This document shows positions 1 through 4,914 of a DNA stretch of 5,294 nucleotides, piece after piece (positions within the stretch are counted from its first letter, which is position 1; every line of letters begins with the position of its first letter). The notes below the pieces were generated by a model, which was not told the DNA's origin, made no database searches, and worked only from the letters and a program-made list of their open reading frames with translations. Source of the stretch: an uncultured Lachnobacterium sp. (GTDB taxonomy: Bacteria > Bacillota > Clostridia > Lachnospirales > Lachnospiraceae); the NCBI GenBank assembly GCA_945971355.1, contig CAMFPD010000158.1, forward strand, positions 1-5,294, given 5' to 3'. The position numbers and the translations under genes were made by a program.

Positions 1-43
1 ACACTGCATATCGTCGGCAGCGTCAGATGTGTATAAGAGACAG
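1..43 (+). other. Illumina Nextera adapter and index carried over at contig end
   Basis: This is synthetic library sequence. Bases 11-43 match the Nextera read-1 transposon adapter, and its last 19 bases (25-43, AGATGTGTATAAGAGACAG) are the Tn5 mosaic end. Bases 3-10 (ACTGCATA) match the Nextera i5 index known as S506, and bases 1-2 (AC) fit the end of the P5 primer. The order P5 tail, index, adapter, mosaic end is exactly that of a finished library molecule, so an untrimmed read was built into the assembly. The organism's DNA begins at 44. The adapter and mosaic end were recognised from memory; the index name is slightly less certain than the adapter. Confidence 0.97.
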
Positions 44-44
44 G

Positions 45-53
45 TGCTATAAT
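45..53 (+). promoter_or_regulatory. Extended -10 promoter of the MCP gene
   Basis: TGCTATAAT at 45-53 is a perfect vegetative-sigma extended -10 element (TGn followed by TATAAT at 48-53). It predicts transcription starting near 60 and a leader of about 36 nt before the ATG at 96. The -35 box would fall at about 25-30, which is adapter sequence, so the native -35 has been lost. No flagellar SigD-type -10 (GCCGATAA) is visible, although some motility genes in Firmicutes use one. Confidence 0.6.
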
Positions 54-79
54 ACAGTAGTACTTTAGAATTATTTTTT

Positions 80-86
80 GGAGGAA
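80..86 (+). promoter_or_regulatory. Ribosome binding site fixing the MCP start at 96
   Basis: GGAGGAA at 80-86 lies 9 nt upstream of ATG at 96. The frame is also open from a TTG at 78, but that codon overlaps the Shine-Dalgarno sequence and has no binding site of its own. ATG 96 is therefore the supported start. Confidence 0.85.
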
Positions 87-95
87 CATAAGATA

Positions 96-1595
96 ATGGA
101 TACGAAATACAAATTTGCGGATAAAAAGGAACAGCTTAAGAGAGCTAATCAGTTTTTGACTATGGGATACTGTGTATTCTTTGCGCTTATTGCAATGATT
201 ATGTGGATATACTGCATGTTGGGTATTCGCTCGATGGGACTTACAGTTGCAATGACGATTATATTGATTGTGTGTACAGTGATTACTGTTGTCTCAGGAA
301 AAATATTATTAGAGTCTTCTAAATATAAGTACGTATTATTGCCAATATCATTCATTATTGGATTTCTTATTGGATTTGCATTTTCTGAGGGATTTATACA
401 GTTACTTATCATTTTTCCATTCATAGGATGCGTTTTGTATTATGATAAAAAATTTGCTGCAAAGGCTACACTGGTTTATGCTGTTCTTGAAATTCTCATA
501 ACAGTATTGAAGATATCCAGCCATACGAATCTTGAAAATGGAAGCGTTGTTGATCAGATGTTTGTTGCATTTGTGTATATGTTCTTACTATTATTGGTTA
601 ATCTTATTACAAATGTAACTACACAGTTTAACAATGATGCACTTGGTCAGGCAAATGAAGAGAGAGATAAGATGCAGGTTATGATGAATGACGTTATGGA
701 TGTGGCATCTGAGGTTCGCAAGGGAACAGAAAATGCTATGGAAATAGTTAATTCATTGAATGCATCAACAGAGATAGTAAATGGTGCAATGAGAGATATC
801 TCATCTAGCACTCTAAGTACAGCTGAGAATATTCAGACACAGACAACAATGACATCTAACATTCAGGATGCAATTGAGAATACACTTGAGAGTTCAGAGA
901 AGATGGTTTCAGTAGCTGAGGAGTCCGGAAAAATAAATGACAAATCTCTTGATGTTATGAATCAGTTAAAAGAACAGTCTCAGGTAATTTCTGATACAAA
1001 CTCTGAGGTTGCAACAGCAATGAAAGCTCTTAAGGAAAGAACAGATGCAGTAAAGAGCATAGCAGATACAATTTTCTCTATTTCAAGTCAGACAAACTTA
1101 CTTGCTCTTAATGCTTCAATTGAGAGTGCACGTGCAGGTGAGGCAGGTAGAGGATTTGCGGTAGTCGCTGATGAAATAAGACAGCTTGCAGAGAAGACCA
1201 GACTTGAGACTGAGAGTATTGCAAATATTTCAGAAGAACTTTCCCACACTGCAGAAGTTGCTGCTGATGCAGTGCAGCAGTCGGTGGATGCGACAACGGC
1301 TCAGGACGGAATGATTACAGAGGCTTCGGAATGCTTTAATGAGATGAATCAGAATATGAACTCACTTATTGATGAGATTCAGACATTATCAGAGATGCTT
1401 AACAATTTGTCAGCTGCAAATAATCAGATTGTAGATAATATTACAAATCTTTCTGCCACAACAGAGGAGGTTACAGCTTCTTCAGCTCAGGCTACAGACC
1501 TCTCAGTGGAGAATCTGGAGAATGCGGAGAATGCTCGTGTGCAACTGAATAGTGTGCTTGATGTATCACATCAATTAGACAAATATTTACAGTAA
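96..1595 (+). CDS. Methyl-accepting chemotaxis protein, six-helix membrane sensor without HAMP
   Basis: This 499-aa chemoreceptor should signal to the CheA/CheW array that controls flagellar rotation. Residues 20-174 contain about six hydrophobic helices (roughly 22-43, 48-67, 79-97, 99-115, 122-142 and 152-174) with only short loops, so there is no large extracellular ligand domain. A long, Gln/Asn/Ser-rich coiled coil follows directly, with no recognisable HAMP. The conserved hairpin tip is at about 330-367 (QTNLLALNASIESARAGEAG, then GRGFAVVADEIRQLAEKT), the CheA/CheW contact region. SATTEEVTAS at 453-462 fits the methylation-site consensus. The C-terminus ends HQLDKYLQ, without a CheR-tethering NWETF-like pentapeptide. 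About 154 residues lie between tip and C-terminus, close to 22 heptads, which suggests the 44-heptad class. The gene has its own promoter and terminator, so it is probably monocistronic. The MCP call is very secure; the stimulus is unknown, and a multi-helix membrane module could sense membrane state, a hydrophobic ligand or an intracellular cue. Confidence 0.97.
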   Translation: MDTKYKFADKKEQLKRANQFLTMGYCVFFALIAMIMWIYCMLGIRSMGLTVAMTIILIVCTVITVVSGKILLESSKYKYVLLPISFIIGFLIGFAFSEGFIQLLIIFPFIGCVLYYDKKFAAKATLVYAVLEILITVLKISSHTNLENGSVVDQMFVAFVYMFLLLLVNLITNVTTQFNNDALGQANEERDKMQVMMNDVMDVASEVRKGTENAMEIVNSLNASTEIVNGAMRDISSSTLSTAENIQTQTTMTSNIQDAIENTLESSEKMVSVAEESGKINDKSLDVMNQLKEQSQVISDTNSEVATAMKALKERTDAVKSIADTIFSISSQTNLLALNASIESARAGEAGRGFAVVADEIRQLAEKTRLETESIANISEELSHTAEVAADAVQQSVDATTAQDGMITEASECFNEMNQNMNSLIDEIQTLSEMLNNLSAANNQIVDNITNLSATTEEVTASSAQATDLSVENLENAENARVQLNSVLDVSHQLDKYLQ

Positions 1596-1610
1596 AAAGT
1601 ATACATAGAT

Positions 1611-1645
1611 GAACCAGCGGAAGAAAATTCCGCTGGTTCTTTTTT
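1611..1645 (+). terminator. Rho-independent terminator of the MCP gene
   Basis: A perfect 12-bp stem (1611-1622 with 1628-1639, core GAACCAGCGG/CCGCTGGTTC) encloses the five-base loop GAAAA and is followed at once by six T residues (1640-1645). It starts 15 nt after the MCP stop codon. It should end the MCP transcript and separate it from the downstream genes. Confidence 0.97.
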
Positions 1646-1687
1646 ACTCCGCACTTGAAGCTGAAATAAAAATGAGAAAATAATATG

Positions 1688-1710
1688 AAAATAAAGCTAA
1701 AAATAAAGCT
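1688..1710. repeat. 11-bp direct repeat, AAAATAAAGCT twice
   Basis: AAAATAAAGCT occurs at 1688-1698 and again at 1700-1710, separated by one A (12-bp period, close to one helical turn). It lies just upstream of the candidate promoter of the HTH gene. The A-tracts could act as an UP-element or bend the DNA, or the copies could be paired binding sites. It may also be chance in A-rich intergenic DNA. Confidence 0.5.
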
Positions 1711-1723
1711 GGAATGATTTAAG

Positions 1724-1756
1724 ATACCACTTGCAGATATGCTTTGCAAATGGTAT
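1724..1756. promoter_or_regulatory. Palindrome over the HTH gene promoter, candidate operator
   Basis: ATACCACTTGCA (1724-1735) and TGCAAATGGTAT (1745-1756) are reverse complements at 11 of 12 positions, the exception being C1730/A1750, around a 9-nt centre. The repeat covers the proposed -35 box and runs into the -10 box, the usual place for a repressor operator. No T-run follows on either strand, so it is not a typical terminator. A protein bound here would block polymerase. The HTH protein encoded 48 bp downstream is an obvious candidate for autoregulation, but that link is inference. Confidence 0.6.
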
Positions 1757-1759
1757 TAT
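1731..1759 (+). promoter_or_regulatory. Candidate promoter of the HTH gene
   Basis: TTGCAG (1731-1736) as a weak -35 is followed, after 17 bp, by TATTAT (1754-1759). The -10 carries an upstream TG (TGGTATTAT, 1751-1759), making it an extended -10 that could tolerate the poor -35. Transcription would start near 1766, giving a leader of about 38 nt before ATG 1804. The strong terminator just upstream means a promoter is needed in this gap, which supports the call. Confidence 0.5.
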
Positions 1760-1803
1760 TTCTATGCTAGGAAAAGTTTATGAAATTTTAATAAAGGGTT
1801 TTT

Positions 1804-2814
1804 ATGTCAGAAATTACAACAGGCTACTTGTATGATGTAGCATCCAGATCAGAAAGTCTTGAAGAATACAAAAAATTATTAGTCAGTATAGCAGATCAGA
1901 AAAAGAACTGGATTCAGATTATAAAGCAGATTGTAACGGATAATGGTTATAGTGCCAGTGAATTCGGAAAGATATGTGGTGTCAGCAGACAGGCTGCCCA
2001 GAAATGGATGAATGGGGCTGTGCCAAAGAAGAGAGAGACCTTTATCAGAATAGGATTTGCTGCTCATTATAATCTGGAACAGATGAATTATTTCCTGCAG
2101 AGATATGGTAGATGTAATAAGCTGTATCCAAAGTGTCTGGAGGATTCTGTATATATTTTTGTATTGAACTCAGATACAATAGAGCATACATATCAGTCGT
2201 GTCAGTCGATTATCGACCTACTCAAAGTAGAATTAACTACAACTGAAGAGGATAATCAAAATGAAAGTTTTGAAACTATAGCTTTGCTTGAATCTCTTTC
2301 GAGCTTATCAACTTTGCCTGAAATGCTTGCATTTGTTGCAGAAAATACATCTGTATACAGAGATCAGTACAGTAAGCTTTATGCATATGTTGAAGATTTC
2401 ATTCAGAGAAACCTGTTGTCGGATGGGATAGAGGAGGACAGTGTTTATAACCTGGCAAATTCACAACAGTGGAGTTCGTCACTTAGACACTGTGTGTCTG
2501 AGATATCTCAGAAGAAATGGTATCCGGACAGAAATAAGATTATATCACTTGGTATTCATCTTAATATGGATGTTGACCAGATTAACAAAATGCTTGAACT
2601 GGCCCAGATGGAAGAGCTGTGTGCGAAAAATCCATTTGAAAATGCTATTATCTATGCATTGGAGAATGCCCAGCTTGAGGATGTAATATATACAGATGGC
2701 ACAGATACACTTTGTGTTTATGTTCGTAGAGTGCTGGAGTCTTTGGATTATTCAGGAGTTGATTTTTTTATGGATGAGCTTCCAGAGGACTACGATGACG
2801 ATGAAATTTTCTAA
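1804..2814 (+). CDS. Cytoplasmic HTH protein with a diverged internal duplication
   Basis: This 336-aa soluble protein has no signal peptide or membrane helix. Residues about 37-71 look like an Xre/Cro-type helix-turn-helix: an amphipathic helix (WIQIIKQIVTDNG), SASEFGKICG at 50-59, then the likely recognition helix SRQAAQKWMNG at 61-71. The segment after the HTH (about 77-122, R..FI.IG...QMN..L...LY.K) resembles a second segment at about 243-287 (R..II.LG...QIN..L...L..K), suggesting a duplication in which the second copy lacks a clear HTH. Between them is a Ser/Thr/Glu-rich linker (about 140-175), and the tail is acidic (DELPEDYDDDEIF). The ATG at 1804 is preceded by a modest AAAGGG (1793-1798), 5 nt away. 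The likely role is DNA-binding regulation, perhaps of its own palindromic promoter or of the SPFH operon 86 bp downstream. The family name and target are not known to me. Confidence 0.85.
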   Translation: MSEITTGYLYDVASRSESLEEYKKLLVSIADQKKNWIQIIKQIVTDNGYSASEFGKICGVSRQAAQKWMNGAVPKKRETFIRIGFAAHYNLEQMNYFLQRYGRCNKLYPKCLEDSVYIFVLNSDTIEHTYQSCQSIIDLLKVELTTTEEDNQNESFETIALLESLSSLSTLPEMLAFVAENTSVYRDQYSKLYAYVEDFIQRNLLSDGIEEDSVYNLANSQQWSSSLRHCVSEISQKKWYPDRNKIISLGIHLNMDVDQINKMLELAQMEELCAKNPFENAIIYALENAQLEDVIYTDGTDTLCVYVRRVLESLDYSGVDFFMDELPEDYDDDEIF

Positions 2815-2832
2815 TACAAATTAGTAGGTAAC

Positions 2833-2860
2833 TTAAGATAAAATATTAAATTTTTATTAT
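2833..2860 (+). promoter_or_regulatory. Tentative promoter of the SPFH operon
   Basis: TTAAGA (2833-2838) and TATTAT (2855-2860) are spaced 16 bp apart and would give a start near 2867 and a leader of about 34 nt. The region is almost all A/T, so other -10 choices (TAATAT at 2863, TATAAA at 2866) are possible and the match is weak. No terminator is seen after the HTH gene, so read-through from that gene is an alternative. Confidence 0.3.
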
Positions 2861-2881
2861 GTTAATATAAATTTAACATAA
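2857..2881. repeat. Perfect 9-bp inverted repeat before the SPFH gene
   Basis: TTATGTTAA (2857-2865) and TTAACATAA (2873-2881) are exact reverse complements around the 7-bp centre TATAAAT. The repeat ends 5 bp before the GGAGGT ribosome binding site and overlaps the tentative -10 region. It could be an operator or a weak leader hairpin next to the ribosome binding site. With only A/T pairs apart from one G-C per arm, RNA folding would be weak, which favours a DNA-binding site if it is functional. Its sequence differs from the 1724-1756 palindrome. Confidence 0.5.
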
Positions 2882-2900
2882 AAAACGGAGGTAAAAAGTT

Positions 2901-4187
2901 ATGCCAATAATGTCAGTTATTAAGAACAATGCAATGGGAAACATGCTTTGCACAAAAGTTCCTTGTGAAGACTTTAATATAGGATCACAGCTTATCGTTG
3001 CTGAGTATGAAGAAGCGTTATTCATGAAGGATGGTATTATTGAAGAGGTTTTTGGACCAGGTAAGTATACTCTCACAACAGAGAACTATCCATTCCTTAC
3101 AAAATTCATGTCAAAGATGCTTTCAGGTGGAGTAAGCGCATACAACTGTAAGGTCTATTATATTAACAGGTCACATCATTTGGAGTTAAAGTGGGGAACA
3201 GGAACTCCAATCCGTGTACTTGACCCAATGTGGGGCATTGAAGTACATGTACAGGCAAGAGGTGCTTATACAGTAGCTGTTAAGGATGGAAAGAAATTCT
3301 TCCTCAAGATGGTAGGCGCAAATATGGCTGCTGACGAGAAGGATATCATCAAGAACTTTAGAACAGCATTTATACAGCATATCACAGATGAGATGGCAGA
3401 TTATCTTGTATCACAGGACAAGGAAATTCTTGTTGTATGCAATAAGAAGAAAGCACTTGCAGATGATATGCTTCCAATACTTAATGAAATCCTTGATGAA
3501 TATGGAATGGAACTCATTAACTTCTACATCGAAAATATCGAGATTCCTGAGGATGATGAGTGCATGGCACGTATTCGTGAACTTCGTATACAGCGTCAGG
3601 AGAAGCAGTTTGAACGTGAGCAGAGCGCAGCAGATGAGAGACTTCGCTTTAACTTAAGAAGAGAATCTTCAGAGGCTGACAGATTTGTATCTGGTCAGAT
3701 GGCACAGGCTGATTACGAGCGTATGGCTATCAGAGATCAGGATGGAAATAACGGATGGGCTCGTCAGGAATCAGCAGAGATTCTTAAGGGTGCTGCAAAT
3801 AATGATGGAATGGGCGGTGCCTTTGTAGGAGCTGGAATGGGTATGACAGTGGGAGCTGCCATGGGCAATATGATGAATGGCATGCAAAATGGTGGAAATG
3901 GAATCTCATTTGCGGCAGGTGAGTCAGGACCAAAGAAAATAATTTGTAAAAAATGTAATTCAGTTATTCCAGAGGGCATGAAATTCTGTGGAAATTGTGG
4001 AACAAAATATGAAGAGGATAAGCCAAAATGTGCTGCATGTGGTGCCGAGCTTATTCCAGGAATGAAATTCTGTGGAAATTGTGGAGCACAGGTTGCTGCG
4101 AAAAAGAGAATCTGCAAGGAGTGCGGACTTGAGATACCAGAAGGCATGATGTTCTGCGGTGGATGTGGAACTAAGTTTGAAGATTAG
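2901..4187 (+). CDS. SPFH domain protein with three C-terminal zinc ribbons (YdjI/COG4260-like)
   Basis: This 428-aa protein matches the soluble stomatin/prohibitin-related family once called 'virion core protein' (COG4260; B. subtilis YdjI). Residues about 20-220 form the SPFH core, with the family signature PCEDFNIGSQLIVAEYEEAL at 21-40, then FMKDG and FGPGKYTL. A charged Arg/Glu-rich helix (about 222-298) probably drives oligomerisation. A Gly/Met/Asn-rich flexible linker (about 301-340) follows. Three tandem CxxC-x10-CxxC zinc ribbons complete the protein, with cysteines at 349/352/363/366, 377/380/391/394 and 405/408/419/422, a strict 28-residue period. No membrane helix is visible, so it is probably a cytoplasmic scaffold recruited to the membrane by partners. 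GGAGGT at 2887-2892 sits 8 nt before the ATG. The next gene's ribosome binding site overlaps its stop codon, implying co-translation. It is longer than typical YdjI proteins (around 320 aa), partly because of the three ribbons. Family assignment is secure; the cellular role is inferred. Confidence 0.93.
   Translation: MPIMSVIKNNAMGNMLCTKVPCEDFNIGSQLIVAEYEEALFMKDGIIEEVFGPGKYTLTTENYPFLTKFMSKMLSGGVSAYNCKVYYINRSHHLELKWGTGTPIRVLDPMWGIEVHVQARGAYTVAVKDGKKFFLKMVGANMAADEKDIIKNFRTAFIQHITDEMADYLVSQDKEILVVCNKKKALADDMLPILNEILDEYGMELINFYIENIEIPEDDECMARIRELRIQRQEKQFEREQSAADERLRFNLRRESSEADRFVSGQMAQADYERMAIRDQDGNNGWARQESAEILKGAANNDGMGGAFVGAGMGMTVGAAMGNMMNGMQNGGNGISFAAGESGPKKIICKKCNSVIPEGMKFCGNCGTKYEEDKPKCAACGAELIPGMKFCGNCGAQVAAKKRICKECGLEIPEGMMFCGGCGTKFED
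3945..4166 (+). repeat. Three tandem 84-bp zinc-ribbon coding repeats
   Basis: Three in-frame units start at 3945, 4029 and 4113, each covering one CxxC-x10-CxxC ribbon in the SPFH gene. Units 1 and 2 share an identical 24-bp block at 3978-4001 and 4062-4085 (encoding MKFCGNCG), exactly 84 bp apart, with synonymous differences elsewhere. Unit 3 keeps the protein pattern (MMFCGGCG) but has diverged more in DNA. This fits tandem duplication with units 1 and 2 the most recent pair. Confidence 0.9.
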
Positions 4188-4190
4188 GAG
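4186..4190 (+). promoter_or_regulatory. Ribosome binding site overlapping the SPFH stop codon
   Basis: AGGAG at 4186-4190 shares its first two bases with the TAG stop (4185-4187) of the SPFH gene and lies 8 nt before the ATG at 4199. Ribosomes finishing the SPFH protein are thus placed to start the membrane protein, which supports one operon and translational coupling. Confidence 0.85.
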
Positions 4191-4198
4191 AATAGAAT

Positions 4199-4879
4199 AT
4201 GGATAGAAAAGTGATGAAGGCAATTATTGCCTTGGTGATTATTTTTGTTGCAAATGTGGGGATTTTTGTACTAGGCGATGATTTTACAACAACTTTTTGG
4301 ATTGGGTATGTATATACAATGATAGCTGCATTGCTCACAATGTATGTAGAAATCTTCTTTGTAGCCAAGGAACAGTTGATATTCAGATATCCAATTAGCA
4401 CAGTTACATTCCTTTATCTGGGAGTACAGATAATATCATTTATTGTATGTACACTGTTATTATGGACATTCCCATTGTTTGTTTTTATTTTGGATTTGTG
4501 TATATTAGCAGGATTCATTGTAATGCTTATGTCGGTACTTTTGCACAACTCAACTACGAAAGAACAGCAGTCAATTAGGGCAAAAGATATAGTGAATTTT
4601 AAGTATATTCTTGATACAATGAATACTGTAATATCAAAGGTAACTTATGCTGACCCTAATAGAAAAATTCTTATTCATGCTTATGATTCACTTGCAAGTG
4701 GTCAGGCAAGAAGTGATGTTTCTGTTATGGATCTTGAGCAGCAGATACTTTCATATATTGAGCAGTTAGATAAAGCAGTTTCTGAGAATAATGCAGAGAC
4801 AATCAAAGCAAACTGTGATCAGATTGAGTATCTTGCAGCAGAACGAAAGAGAAGATTAAGTCAGAGAGTTCCTTTTTAA
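4199..4879 (+). CDS. Four-helix membrane protein with cytoplasmic tail, unknown function
   Basis: This 226-aa protein has four predicted membrane helices (about 5-25, 33-55, 66-89 and 91-115), followed by a hydrophilic tail (116-226). The first helix lacks a cleavage site and starts after MDRKVMK, consistent with N-in topology and the tail also inside. The tail appears helical and charged, with AYDSLASGQARSDVSVMDLE at 161-180 then a probable coiled segment (QQILSYIEQLDKAVSENNAE), and it ends in a basic stretch (AERKRRLSQR). No catalytic motif, transporter signature or cysteine cluster is seen. Translation is coupled to the SPFH gene upstream, and the next membrane gene follows after 35 bp, so it is a likely physical partner of the SPFH protein, perhaps its membrane anchor. 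That role comes from context alone; I do not recognise the family. Confidence 0.85.
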   Translation: MDRKVMKAIIALVIIFVANVGIFVLGDDFTTTFWIGYVYTMIAALLTMYVEIFFVAKEQLIFRYPISTVTFLYLGVQIISFIVCTLLLWTFPLFVFILDLCILAGFIVMLMSVLLHNSTTKEQQSIRAKDIVNFKYILDTMNTVISKVTYADPNRKILIHAYDSLASGQARSDVSVMDLEQQILSYIEQLDKAVSENNAETIKANCDQIEYLAAERKRRLSQRVPF

Positions 4880-4914
4880 GATTAAAATGTTTATGAAAAA
4901 GTGAGGAGAAACAA

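Noticed and set aside
25..43. Tn5 mosaic end as evidence of a genuine transposon
   Set aside because: It sits inside a full Nextera adapter with an index, at the very end of the window, with no transposase or second end.
78..95. Upstream TTG start adding six residues to the MCP
   Set aside because: The TTG overlaps the GGAGG ribosome binding site that serves ATG 96 and has no Shine-Dalgarno of its own.
149..424. Reverse-strand open frame of 91 codons opposite the MCP membrane helices
   Set aside because: It lies wholly inside the secure MCP gene and has no recognisable domain.
1724..1756. Inverted repeat as a second terminator
   Set aside because: It has no T-run on either strand, it has an internal mismatch and it overlaps a good extended -10. 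A terminator already lies at 1611-1645.
2441..2686. Plus-strand 81-codon frame inside the HTH gene
   Set aside because: It is an out-of-frame shadow with no domain or clear ribosome binding site, while the HTH frame shows recognisable domain structure throughout.
3945..4166. Regular 84-bp repeats as a CRISPR-like array
   Set aside because: The repeats are in frame, encode zinc ribbons with a fixed 28-residue period, and have no unique spacers.
3764..4223. Reverse-strand open frames of 87-127 codons opposite the zinc ribbons
   Set aside because: They are mirror images of the repeated Cys/Gly-rich coding region, lack ribosome binding sites and have low-complexity proline/phenylalanine-rich products.
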